The notes under the pieces: generated by a model
Told to the model about the DNA's origin: nothing
Databases searched by the model: none
What the model saw: the letters and a program-made list of their open reading frames with translations, nothing else
Program-made: the position numbers and the translations under genes
Virus record (IMG/VR): IMGVR_UViG_3300033064_008226
Span: 1 to 33,525 of that record
DNA from: a virus
Length of the DNA: 33,525 nucleotides
Strand: one strand, 5' to 3'
In this document: positions 22,001 to 30,374 of the stretch, one piece after another
Layout of the letters: every line of letters begins with the position of its first letter
Position numbering within the stretch: the stretch's first letter is position 1

Positions 22001-25000
22001 CAGACATTCCGGCTTCAGAACATGGCGGAGCCATTCATTCCGTTGGTGCGCGCTCTTGGGGGACAGATTGAAATTGACTCTCCTGGTTCGTTTTACATTG
22101 GGATCAGACTGCCGATTGACACGGAAAGTCTTGATGACGCGCAGGAAATCAAAGACATCCGCGTGACGATTCGAGATCATGACGTTGCGCAATCAACGCT
22201 TGCTCACGGAAGACTCACAAAAGTCATCATGGTTACGGACATGAATGATCCGGCTGCTGTTGAGAATGGGGGAACTCGGGCCGTAAAGTATTTGTCTGAT
22301 GAACTGAAACCTTACATCGGATGGCTTTTTGAAAACGCAGACGCCGAAACCCTTTCGAGTTTCGGCGTTGCTGGAATCAAGACTTCCCCGAAGGGAGCAG
22401 CGGATAAATCCGGTGTAGCTGACTTGCAGCCAGGGAGTGGAAGTGCGCTGACAAGCGGACAATCATCCGAAGTTGCCCAGCTTGTCAACCCCAAAAACCC
22501 TGACACCCTCGCGCCGGGGGATGGCGCGAATTATTCAATCTCTGCTGCCGAGGACGCACGCTATCTAGACCTTGCCAAAGACCCTGAGAAGAACCGGACT
22601 GTATTGCAGACGATGGTGGATGCGGCGGCGAAAGGCAAAATAAAGGTTTGGCGCGGAGATCAGTCTGCAATTCAAAAATTTGATAAATTAAAACGGTCTG
22701 GGAATTTCACTTCCGCCATTGGCTTTTCTTTCACAAGTGATAGGGGCACGGCGGAGGGTTACGGAGAACCTCGACAATTTTTTATAGATGCCAAACGAAT
22801 ATACTCCTTAGATTATATAAAAGATCGCGGAGTATCTGATGATGCCTTCGGATTTGATGAAGAGGCACTTTCTGAATTGCTTGGATTGGCAGATGTTGAC
22901 ACAGCCGACGAATCCGCGATTGCTGCATGGTGGAGCAGCATAAAGGCTGACGTTGTGAGAATTGACAATATTGATGATAGCGACATTGTTGGAATTGGGG
23001 TTTACGGTGGAGACATTGAACGCAAAGCAACTCTTTATTTTGTTAAAGATGCTAACCAAATCAAATCCGCCGACCCCGTAACCTACGATGCTGCCGGCAA
23101 CGTCATCCCACTTTCCGAGAGGTTTAACCCATCGCTCGACAACATCAACTACTCGATATCCATGACGGTCGCACCCGTCAGGCGTGATGCACTGGATAAT
23201 TTCAAAAAAGGTGAAATGCAGAAGCGTGCAACGTCTGCAAAATTCATTCATCTCAAGCAAGTCATCGACGACGTTGCTGTTGCATATGGAGTGAATATCG
23301 AGGCACGGCAACCAGTCATCGGCGGATGGGTTGAGTCTGGTCAAATGAGTCTTGAAGTGCCAGAAGTCGTTCTTTTTGACACAAACGACATGGATCTTGC
23401 GGAGGAAATGGCAGCGATCATCGGAGCATCTGCGCCAGAACTCCAAAGTGCCGTGATGATCTGGAAGGATGACGACAACGGGACAGACACGGTCCTCCAT
23501 TTTAAGGCGAAAAGCGCAGATGGTGCGCTTGAAATCGCAAAGGATCTCAATGCTGCCGGGATGAATGGGTTCACATATGACACGAACACCAGAAAGTTTT
23601 CCCTTGTGTTGGCGGGTCTTTCGACGGAAGATGTATCAACAGTCCATGAGTTCATCAAAGACCATACCGAGCAAAGCCGCATTAGCACTAGCGGAGGCAC
23701 TCAGGCGAGGTCGGGATCCGCTCGATTCCCGTCCGAAGGCGACTACCGACGACATTTGCAAAATGCTCGGAGCCGAGCGGATTTATACGGGCAAGGACAG
23801 CAACGTGAAACCCTCAACGATGTTATTTCTCGGGCAGAAAGACGAGTAGACCGGAATGCTGGTGCGCTAAAGATCTCGGCGAAGGCGAAGAAGATCCTCC
23901 AAAAACTCACGCAACCGCTTACTGCGGCAATTGCGATTGAGAAGGAACTCGCAGGCAAGAAGTTCGACAACATCCGGCAACTTGGGCTTTACCTGGATGG
24001 CAGGTTTAACCAAGTCTACGGGAAACCGTATTTCAAGATCGGAGGTCAAGAGGGTCTGGATATCGCATCCGATGCGCTTGTCTACGATATCGTCGATGGG
24101 CTTGCTGGGGACGGTTCCGGCATGGGGTGGTATGACGAAAGGGTGCAGGAGACCTTCCGCGAATTGACAAAGATCCACCCCGAGTTCGCAACGGATCAAG
24201 ATGCATTGGCAGTGTATATCGGTATCCTGACTTCAACTTCGCAAGGGTATACGGTCGTCCAGAACTTCAAGCAAGCGAACAGAGTTTACGAATCGTACAA
24301 AAAAACTGGAAGACTTCCTGCTGACTTCAAATTCGCTCAAGCCCATGAACCGATAAATGCCAACCTGGCTCAAATCCAAGCAATCATCGATGAGTATGGA
24401 TTGAGCGGGTATACGAAATTCATGGATTCCCTAGTCACCGGGAAGGCACTCAGGGAACGATTTGGCGAACTCCCATCAGGAGTCACCCTACAGGACAAGG
24501 TGCGCGGGAACAGGGTTCTTGGTCCGAAGATCGGGTCGTTCTTCAATAACATCAGGGGTCGCTTCGATACGATCACGATGGATCTCTGGTATACCAGGAC
24601 GATGCATCGCTTCTTGGGTCAGGCAGTGGTCCCGCTTGACTCTGGGAAGATGCAAGGAGCGATTGCGAAGTTTCGTGATGAGATACAACGTGAAGGTGCG
24701 CGAACTTACGGAATAGATATTGTGGACGCACTGAAGGACGACGAGTCCACTGTGCAGGCCGGCTTGACCTTGTTCCAGAGATGGGCAAGAGGGGACAATG
24801 ACTATACTGAAAAAGGCTACTTCAAATTCAGCGATGGATATAAAATAGAAAAAGCATCCCGCCTCCTTTTCGCCATTGGAGGGATGAAAGGAGCGCCTCA
24901 AAATAAATCCTATAGGACATACTTCGCAGGAGTGGTCCTTGAAGCGAAGGCGAAACTTGGCAAACTCGGGCTGAAACTCACTGAGGCGGATATGCAAGCC

Positions 25001-28000
25001 ATCATCTGGTATCGGGAGAAGAATCTATTCGCTCGCACTGGAGTTGCCAATGCGGCTGCGAAACCAGCAGACTACCTCGATGCTGTCATGGTCCTGCGTG
25101 CCGGGGGACAGGCAACCGAGGATGACGATCCAGCCGATAGTGGAGGCACTGAAGACACCAACTACTCGATCAACACCCAGGCCGAGATCGACCGGGTGAA
25201 CACTGCGCTCGACGGGATGAACCGTGGACCGGATTCCCGGCTCGATGTCTACAACCGTGCGAAGTGGGTCTTCGGGAAACTCCTCGACGAGAACAAGAAT
25301 CTGCTCGACACGATCAAGGCGACTGATGTCCCTGACGCTGCGCCGGCAATACAGTCCGTCGAGAATGAGCGTGCTGCGGCACAGGCAGACCTCCAGATTG
25401 ACGAGGAGGCACAGGTCAAGGAGGCGTTGACCGACAATGCCGACGCATTCCTGCCGAGGATCGCTGCCGCGCCGGAAGGGTCCGAGCGCCGGAAGGTCGA
25501 GCGAGATTCCATCGCACGCGAGAAGAGCATCGAGAAGGGTATTCGCGAGACGTTCAACGAACGACGCAAGGCGATTGATGAGACGGCAAAAGTAGAGACC
25601 AAAAAGATCGAGGTCCACCACGCCGCGATGACCACGCTCGGGGATGCGAAGCTGAAGGGCACGATGCGCCACACGAAGTTGCTCCAGGCTATCGGCGAAC
25701 TCGATGCGATCTTGTCGGTGCTGCCGGCAGAGGTGCGAGGACGGGTGGGTGGTTTTTCGACGCTGGCGAACGTAGGGACGGGGGACCGGGCACTTGGGAA
25801 ATTCTTCGCGAAGCGGATTGCGATGATCGACAAGGAACTGGAAAGGGTAATGTCCCGGGACTACCGGGAGGCAATCCTCAAGGCACTCAAAGGATCTCGC
25901 CCGAAGCGTGGTGACAGCGGGGTCAGGAAATCCACTTTGGGCGCAGATGCGCAGGCATATGCAGACCGGGTCTTGCGGGCGACCCTGCTCGACAATGACG
26001 CAACCTCGGCGCGGTTGGTCGCTATCGAGGCCGGCATCGCCACTGCATCACCCGAGGCACGCATCGACCTGGCCGAGGAATGGGGGATCCTCAATACCTT
26101 CGGCGACCTAGAGAACCGCAGCGCCGACACGCTGGCGCAGGGACTGGAGGAACTCCAGACGACGCTCAAGGAGGGTCGGGCCGCATGGCGGATCAAGGAG
26201 CAGGACAGGATCAATACGCAGCGGGAACGTGCAGGGAAGATCATCGGGGCACTTGGGAATGCCGGGAAGATTGGTCGGTTCAAGGAAAAGAAGAAAATTC
26301 AGAGAATCATCGATCAGGCGACTGCCTACGGACTCGACCACGCTTCGTTCGCGCAGTTCATTGAGGCAGTGCTGCAAGACCCCGAGACTGCCGCTGAGTG
26401 GTCGAAGGCAATGCGGATCGCCGACACCGGGTCGCAGGACATGGAGATCCAAATGAGAGGGGATTTCCTCAATGCTCTGCGGGCTGCGGCAAAGGCCGGC
26501 GATATGTCCACCGGCGCCGGGGTGAAGGCGCTAAAGACCGTGGTGAAGTCGAGTGTGCGTGCGCTCGATGGCAGGATGGTGACCGATGAGCGGATCTCTA
26601 TCGAGCTTGCCGAGAAGATCGTGCGTGGTGCTGCGGACCCCGGGAAGCTCAACGCGACGGACATCGAGACCCTGCGGGCCGAACTCGCTGCGCTGCCGAA
26701 GGACACCCAGAAGGAGTTCGTGACCATCCAGCGGGTGATCTCGCGTGGTGTCGAGGTGAAGCTCGATATGACCCCGGCGCAGGGTATACAGTTGCTGCTC
26801 TCCTGGGGGCAACCGGACGTGCAGGACAAGATGCGTCGTGAGGGGTGGTCCGACGAGAGTATCGCGGACATCGAGGAGATCACCAAGGACACTGTCTCGC
26901 AGGGTGTGCTGGCATACCTCAAGGATTTCTACGCATCCGCACACAAGGTGGTGAACCCGGTTTACGCGAACATGTTCGGCATGAACATGCCGCGAGTGAA
27001 GGACTACGCACCGACCAGGTTCCTGCACAGCAAGGACAGCAACGAGGTGGGTCTCGACGGGTCGCCGGTGATGAGCGGGTCGCTGCCCGGGTTTGCCAAG
27101 TCGCGTGTGACGCACTCAGCGCCTATCGCGCCGGCAGACGCTTTGACTGTCTTCCAGCAGCATGTCGTGCAGACTGCGCACTGGGTGAACTTTGCCGAGT
27201 TCGCACGGGAGGTGCGTGCGGTCACCGGGAATGTGGATCTCCGAGAGTCGATCAAGCAGACTGCTGGCGAGGGTGCGCTGCGGTCGATGGATGCCTGGGT
27301 CGAGTTGATCGAGCAACGGGGAGGGAACAAGGCACGGGAAGTAGCGTGGCTCAACCAGATGCTGGGGTCGCTCATGTCTGCCAAGGCGATCTCGGGCCTT
27401 GGGTTCAATATGAAGTCGGTCCTCATGCAGACTGACTCGGCGATGAGGTTCATGCTCGCGATGAACCCGAAGCAGATATTCTCGGCGCTGGCAAACCCGG
27501 CTCAACTGGCGGCAGACATGCCAACGGTGTGGCGCTCGCAGACTATCCAGCGACGGATCCTTGGGGGAATGAACCCCGAGGTGCAGTTCCTCTTCTCTCA
27601 GACCGGCAACAACCCTGGACTGCTCGGCAGTCTTGCCCATGCTTCGATGCAACCTTTGCAGTTTTTGGACGCTGCGGCGACCACCCTGTCCTCGGCAATG
27701 GTATTCCGGTCGGCATTCAACGAGGCACTCGATGCCGGCATGGGCGAGGTTGAGGCGCAGAGGCAGGCACTCGATGCCGTTGATGAGGTCGTCTACAAGT
27801 TCTCTCAGCCCACCGGGTTCGGATCGAAGTCGATAGTCGAGAACACCAGTGGCGCAGTGATGAAGACGTGGATGATGTTCATGTCGGACCCTCGGTTGAA
27901 GACGGGGATCATGCTTGCAGCAGCACGGGACATCGCAGCAGGGAAGAATGTGGGAATGAACATCCAGCGGATCGCCGTGATAGAGGCAATGTCGGTACTC

Positions 28001-28402
28001 TCCCACGTCCTCGGATGCCTGTACCGTGACTGGCTCAGTGATGACAACGACGAGGACATCTGGTCCAAAGGAGGGTTTGCGAAGGCGATCCTTCTTGCTC
28101 CTCTCCAGGGACTCTTCATAGCCGGGACGGTGTCGGAGGTCACATTCTCCAAGATCACCGGGGGTAGACTCTTCGCGCCGAGCCAGAACCCGCTCATCGA
28201 TATCATCTCGTCCGCAGACCGTGCGGTGAAGAACCTCGACAATGCACTCCAGCCAGACGACCCGGGCGCGATGTTGCGCGAATGGACAAATATTCTCCGC
28301 ACTATCGCCATCACCCCATCCCTCGGTGTGGTCGCAGCACTGCTGAACATCATCAAACCGTTCGTCGGCGCTTACGAGAACTCGCAGAAAGAGGAGGAGT
28401 AA
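19070..28402 (+). CDS. Giant polyvalent internal virion protein (3110 residues)
   Basis: This one ORF takes 28% of the window. Residues 1-930 are an ejection-protein-like region with Gly/Ala-rich hydrophobic segments (about 394-425 and 543-562) that could cross a membrane. NYSI-type linkers at about 934, 1154, 1360 and 2031 separate modules: 935-1150, unknown; 1160-1357, ADP-ribosyltransferase-like (KVWRGD, FSFTSDRGTAEGYG, closing QIKSADPVTYDAAGNVIPLS); 1360-1590, unknown; 1590-2015, a polyvalent-protein domain with GWYDERVQ, GPKIGSFFNNIRGRFD and AIIWYREKNLF. Residues 2035-2650 are mostly coiled coil. From about 2650 to the end is a helical region (FNMKSVLMQTDSAMRFM, MKTWMMFMSDPRLKTG) seen at the ends of such phage proteins. 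It is probably injected with DNA. The 935-1590 modules are visibly AT-richer than the rest. Confidence 0.85.
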   Translation: MAKADSIGYESGLGKASPDNPETAKALADYQQGEVADDTYSRIFTDVAYYKKIEGSAMVQDALSLSPFKGAAVKRGALMGFLSAKLGRDVTALDYEASRNGFAQANYGKDKVTDDEMFGLVKTSFEGQKARAGYRDQLMGTIALAHFRGEHPNTVEILQQHKVQNPDFSKGLSGEDEANMIASMSVASQEISAQFEKHSGTAKRLYDAVTAQTGQAGKPGYAIPYSQGGLPLPTQGGGALPTTVDTSEMNDAVSELINMPAKDRNVIYSTILLAAQREGYDPKTVLGQLGERLGRTTFGAVGQVTRVFYEDALRGENDKLRNPSSQIYVPGVGGIPLQSSSQMTQQETESKIAGNDDKIKAITVMREISNLAEQVDPIKVVQDSWMPALMQKGADVAVGSVGLMAISAIPYAGPAAAFSMYYASNSEQIAIESPDLDPTLRRNLSIAMAIPEALMDRLQLKILQGKAPSFVKALKDVKASKLGAVGLMKQWGKHSLEMGLFETGVELPQNFIKVVGNQLGMALSADYHKTEFLDDVAQWWDVAPETLVGMMLVGMVGGGFAAHTDIKNGAALITHIEPLRWAGMTEEQALDISTQPSADAAQEKLREFYKLRTPESIAEGVKLANEAAAKIREDANRPGPKITTETNGDGGIVYQVRRADDSIVHSTTEEMSADLMLRELNRNEITKTTRGIAEATEWYDKVNAALSRGEDISKLLLEEAPRTLLADYVENPTKANLERLYETVRSIGHEINTPEQLANYWVEASNIRVGGVEDMVYRSLIRLNVNNATGVSVLRDMAQENFKRALHEGRYSIQWAREQLQAIIPLIDSSRIKGKLRSETDTDVIEAWSDVAVAYMRGFVKDEQLPTGIRGFLRQMATVVKDIFRRSYKLHRLRAEGKLDTNLEAAIADSIGLNSQARVDVARDSTAAKIDGMNYSVSTAEDTRYLDLAKDPEKNRADVLADLSAKALKALSNPEEFQTFRLQNMAEPFIPLVRALGGQIEIDSPGSFYIGIRLPIDTESLDDAQEIKDIRVTIRDHDVAQSTLAHGRLTKVIMVTDMNDPAAVENGGTRAVKYLSDELKPYIGWLFENADAETLSSFGVAGIKTSPKGAADKSGVADLQPGSGSALTSGQSSEVAQLVNPKNPDTLAPGDGANYSISAAEDARYLDLAKDPEKNRTVLQTMVDAAAKGKIKVWRGDQSAIQKFDKLKRSGNFTSAIGFSFTSDRGTAEGYGEPRQFFIDAKRIYSLDYIKDRGVSDDAFGFDEEALSELLGLADVDTADESAIAAWWSSIKADVVRIDNIDDSDIVGIGVYGGDIERKATLYFVKDANQIKSADPVTYDAAGNVIPLSERFNPSLDNINYSISMTVAPVRRDALDNFKKGEMQKRATSAKFIHLKQVIDDVAVAYGVNIEARQPVIGGWVESGQMSLEVPEVVLFDTNDMDLAEEMAAIIGASAPELQSAVMIWKDDDNGTDTVLHFKAKSADGALEIAKDLNAAGMNGFTYDTNTRKFSLVLAGLSTEDVSTVHEFIKDHTEQSRISTSGGTQARSGSARFPSEGDYRRHLQNARSRADLYGQGQQRETLNDVISRAERRVDRNAGALKISAKAKKILQKLTQPLTAAIAIEKELAGKKFDNIRQLGLYLDGRFNQVYGKPYFKIGGQEGLDIASDALVYDIVDGLAGDGSGMGWYDERVQETFRELTKIHPEFATDQDALAVYIGILTSTSQGYTVVQNFKQANRVYESYKKTGRLPADFKFAQAHEPINANLAQIQAIIDEYGLSGYTKFMDSLVTGKALRERFGELPSGVTLQDKVRGNRVLGPKIGSFFNNIRGRFDTITMDLWYTRTMHRFLGQAVVPLDSGKMQGAIAKFRDEIQREGARTYGIDIVDALKDDESTVQAGLTLFQRWARGDNDYTEKGYFKFSDGYKIEKASRLLFAIGGMKGAPQNKSYRTYFAGVVLEAKAKLGKLGLKLTEADMQAIIWYREKNLFARTGVANAAAKPADYLDAVMVLRAGGQATEDDDPADSGGTEDTNYSINTQAEIDRVNTALDGMNRGPDSRLDVYNRAKWVFGKLLDENKNLLDTIKATDVPDAAPAIQSVENERAAAQADLQIDEEAQVKEALTDNADAFLPRIAAAPEGSERRKVERDSIAREKSIEKGIRETFNERRKAIDETAKVETKKIEVHHAAMTTLGDAKLKGTMRHTKLLQAIGELDAILSVLPAEVRGRVGGFSTLANVGTGDRALGKFFAKRIAMIDKELERVMSRDYREAILKALKGSRPKRGDSGVRKSTLGADAQAYADRVLRATLLDNDATSARLVAIEAGIATASPEARIDLAEEWGILNTFGDLENRSADTLAQGLEELQTTLKEGRAAWRIKEQDRINTQRERAGKIIGALGNAGKIGRFKEKKKIQRIIDQATAYGLDHASFAQFIEAVLQDPETAAEWSKAMRIADTGSQDMEIQMRGDFLNALRAAAKAGDMSTGAGVKALKTVVKSSVRALDGRMVTDERISIELAEKIVRGAADPGKLNATDIETLRAELAALPKDTQKEFVTIQRVISRGVEVKLDMTPAQGIQLLLSWGQPDVQDKMRREGWSDESIADIEEITKDTVSQGVLAYLKDFYASAHKVVNPVYANMFGMNMPRVKDYAPTRFLHSKDSNEVGLDGSPVMSGSLPGFAKSRVTHSAPIAPADALTVFQQHVVQTAHWVNFAEFAREVRAVTGNVDLRESIKQTAGEGALRSMDAWVELIEQRGGNKAREVAWLNQMLGSLMSAKAISGLGFNMKSVLMQTDSAMRFMLAMNPKQIFSALANPAQLAADMPTVWRSQTIQRRILGGMNPEVQFLFSQTGNNPGLLGSLAHASMQPLQFLDAAATTLSSAMVFRSAFNEALDAGMGEVEAQRQALDAVDEVVYKFSQPTGFGSKSIVENTSGAVMKTWMMFMSDPRLKTGIMLAAARDIAAGKNVGMNIQRIAVIEAMSVLSHVLGCLYRDWLSDDNDEDIWSKGGFAKAILLAPLQGLFIAGTVSEVTFSKITGGRLFAPSQNPLIDIISSADRAVKNLDNALQPDDPGAMLREWTNILRTIAITPSLGVVAALLNIIKPFVGAYENSQKEEE
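21866..22597 (+). repeat. Duplicated NYS-linker repeats flanking a module
   Basis: Two related ~69-base segments begin at 21866 and 22529. They encode NYSVSTAEDTRYLDLAKDPE and NYSISAAEDARYLDLAKDPE and differ mainly at third codon positions. They bracket one AT-richer module; shorter NYSI copies lie at 23147 and 25160. They could act as homologous joints for module exchange. Confidence 0.75.
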
Positions 28403-28431
28403 AAAAACCAGAAATCCCTTGAAATTATTCG

Positions 28432-28462
28432 TTTTGACTGATACCAACGCACAATCTAAAAT
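28432..28462 (+). promoter_or_regulatory. Repeated motif with -10 box (promoter for tail/lysis block)
   Basis: TTTTGACTGATACC (28432-28445) contains TTGACT (28434-28439). TAAAAT (28457-28462) follows after 17 bases, a 5/6 match to the -10 consensus. The gene's ATG starts six bases after the -10, so the transcript could be leaderless or nearly so. Confidence 0.6.
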
Positions 28463-28467
28463 AACCG

Positions 28468-28947
28468 ATGAAAAATTTCCCTCGCTACACATCCCGATTA
28501 TCCATCACCCGGCCTGCCGATACCACGGCATACACCGCACTCGACGTGGTCGGGCCGGCGACAACCGGAGTTCTGGAATTCACGAACATCGCGCCGGTTG
28601 GTGGTGGGGCAATCGTCCTGCTCTACGCCTCGCTCATGGTCGAGTCCGCTAGTGTCCCGAGCGGGATGGGGTCGTTTAAAATTCACCTCTATTCCAGCGC
28701 ACCGACTGCCATCGCAGACAACGCTGCCTTCGATCTCCCGTCTGGCGACCGCACGAAATACCTCGGCTCGATCACGCTCGGCACTCCTGCCGACCTGGGC
28801 GCAACGCTTTTCGTCGAGGACGACATGATCCGCAAACAGGTCATCGCGACCGGGTCGAGTCTGTTCGGCATCACGCAGACGGTTTCTGCTTTCACTCCTT
28901 CCAGTGCGACGATCAAAAACTGGACGCTTTCCAGCGTCGAAGCGTAA
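28468..28947 (+). CDS. Hypothetical phage structural protein
   Basis: 159 residues, beta-rich. Segments such as RLSITRPADTTAYTALDVVG (about 10-29), SFKIHLYSSAPTAIADNAAF (about 70-89) and LPSGDRTKYLGSITLGTP match a conserved small phage protein that I recall in tail-fibre neighbourhoods but cannot name functionally. It begins the distal tail/lysis block behind its own motif/promoter. The stop overlaps the next ATG (TAATG, 28945-28949). Confidence 0.7.
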   Translation: MKNFPRYTSRLSITRPADTTAYTALDVVGPATTGVLEFTNIAPVGGGAIVLLYASLMVESASVPSGMGSFKIHLYSSAPTAIADNAAFDLPSGDRTKYLGSITLGTPADLGATLFVEDDMIRKQVIATGSSLFGITQTVSAFTPSSATIKNWTLSSVEA

Positions 28948-29702
28948 TGCCTTCCCCCGTCGTCAACCTGATTCTGCGTAGTCCGCAGTCAATAAACCCG
29001 GCAAGTCTGCCGGGGATTGCCGCATGGTATTCAGCCGATTATGGGGTTCTCACTTCGGTTGGTCCGGACGTTGCTGCAACAAACGGACAAACTGTAAGAC
29101 GGTGGCTAGACAAGAGTGGCAATGGAAGAGACCTTGATCAAGCCACACTGTTGAATCAACCAACATTCGCTACAACATATCTTCAGTCTCCATGTTTAAG
29201 GAGTCTTGGGACAGGTTCATTCCAATTAACTGGATTGCCTTCCTCAACGGAAGCAACGCACTATACCGTGTTCAGTTGTGCTTCTTCAAACTATGTGACG
29301 GATGGTCAATTATTTCTTACAAATGGATTTTGGATAGCGTCTGACAGGTCAGTCCAAGTAAACTCAACAAATTCTGGAAGACTTGTATCGCCTTCAACAT
29401 ATATTGATACTGATATAACAAAGACTGCCATTGTTGCAATTAGGTATTCTGTCACTATTGGAAAGCAAATGAGCATAGGAACAGGCGCTGGAAACATTGG
29501 GGTAATACAAGAATTCACTACACCTGTGATTGTTACGGTTGCTGCCTCAACGGGTATCACTCTTTTTCGGCATGGATCAGGTACTGTTGCTTCCAATACA
29601 AACATCGTTGAACACATCAGGTATTGGGGGCAGACCCATGATGACGCAACTATGCGTAAAATGATAAAGTACCTTGCGCGAAAATGGGGGATTCAAGCAT
29701 GA
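28947..29702 (+). CDS. Lectin/LamG-like tail fibre or receptor-binding protein
   Basis: 251 residues. PGIAAWYSADYGV (about 23-35) with RRWLDKSGNGRDLDQ (about 51-65) is a start typical of concanavalin/LamG-like phage adhesins. The end, EHIRYWGQTHDDATMRKMIKYLARKWGI, matches their usual closing helix. A jelly-roll in between is likely (alternating Thr/Ser/Val strands). Function by family and position: host recognition at the tail tip. From about 29100 to the end the DNA is clearly AT-richer than the structural genes, consistent with recent acquisition. A chaperone-sized gene follows in ATGA overlap. Confidence 0.7.
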   Translation: MPSPVVNLILRSPQSINPASLPGIAAWYSADYGVLTSVGPDVAATNGQTVRRWLDKSGNGRDLDQATLLNQPTFATTYLQSPCLRSLGTGSFQLTGLPSSTEATHYTVFSCASSNYVTDGQLFLTNGFWIASDRSVQVNSTNSGRLVSPSTYIDTDITKTAIVAIRYSVTIGKQMSIGTGAGNIGVIQEFTTPVIVTVAASTGITLFRHGSGTVASNTNIVEHIRYWGQTHDDATMRKMIKYLARKWGIQA

Positions 29703-29950
29703 GATTTTTTCGCACATCTCCTGAGTTATACGCTCAGACTCAACTTGCCGTTGATGAGGCTTTTCGCACAGATTACATTGATGCAGGAAGGTGTGACCAT
29801 GTCCTGCCTGTTGAGCTTCCGGCGCAATCGGATGGCAAATGTTACATCGCACTCCCAGACTGGATGACAGACCATCCTCTTGCTGCGTCATTCATTTCCA
29901 CAGTCGAAGAAGTTAGTGAAGAAGTGTACTCATTAAAAATTAACTCCTGA
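29699..29950 (+). CDS. Small hypothetical protein after the receptor-binding gene
   Basis: 83 residues, acidic (MRFFRTSPELYAQTQLAVDE ... STVEEVSEEVYSLKINS). The start is fixed by the ATGA overlap at 29699-29702. No family was recognised. Position directly after a receptor-binding protein would suit a tail-fibre assembly chaperone or minor tail protein, but there is no sequence proof. Confidence 0.6.
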   Translation: MRFFRTSPELYAQTQLAVDEAFRTDYIDAGRCDHVLPVELPAQSDGKCYIALPDWMTDHPLAASFISTVEEVSEEVYSLKINS

Positions 29951-29952
29951 CA

Positions 29953-30135
29953 ATGGACAACCCTCACCTCCACACAATCACAGTCGGTTCAATCGGGACT
30001 CTGGCTCCACTGCTAGGGGTGATCACGTCGTTTCAGCAAGACATTGATTTTTATTTGCGAATAATTTCACTTTGCCTGGGAATTCTCGTCGGCCTTGCGT
30101 CTCTATATTCCATCTTAAAAAACCTGCCAAAATGA
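29953..30135 (+). CDS. Putative holin
   Basis: 60 residues. Two hydrophobic stretches are visible, the first weaker (TITVGSIGTLAPLLGVIT, about 9-26) and the second strong (IISLCLGILVGLASLYSIL, about 37-55), with a short charged C-terminus. Size, hydrophobicity and location a kilobase before the endolysin fit a small holin that forms lethal membrane lesions. The next ATG overlaps its stop (30132-30135). Confidence 0.6.
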   Translation: MDNPHLHTITVGSIGTLAPLLGVITSFQQDIDFYLRIISLCLGILVGLASLYSILKNLPK

Positions 30136-30359
30136 AATTGTTCCTTCAGCTTGTCTCTATCGTCTGGTCGAACCGGGCGATCCTGATTGCAGCGATCCCG
30201 GTCGTCATGCAGGCGCAGAAATCCTATGTTCTCAACGCGAATAAAAAAGCGTGGGCAGTGGCGCAACTTGAAGATTTGAAAAAATTCACGCCCGACAATA
30301 TCGACCGTGGCATCGAGGTCGCAGTGCAACTGCTCCAACTCGGCGGCAAATTGAAATGA
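30132..30359 (+). CDS. Small membrane-associated protein of the lysis cassette
   Basis: 75 residues. The N-terminus is hydrophobic (MKLFLQLVSIVWSNRAILIA, with AIPVVMQ) and the rest is an amphipathic helix (LEDLKKFTPDNIDRGIEVAV). It could be an antiholin, an accessory holin or a small virion protein. The start is chosen from the ATGA overlap with the holin-like gene. Confidence 0.55.
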   Translation: MKLFLQLVSIVWSNRAILIAAIPVVMQAQKSYVLNANKKAWAVAQLEDLKKFTPDNIDRGIEVAVQLLQLGGKLK

Positions 30360-30374
30360 ACCCCCTCTACTAAT

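Noticed and set aside
23565-23849. 94-codon plus-strand ORF inside the giant gene
   Set aside because: Although helical-looking (AALALAEALRRGRD), the main frame is continuous and family-like on both sides; there is no reason to invoke a second product or frameshift.
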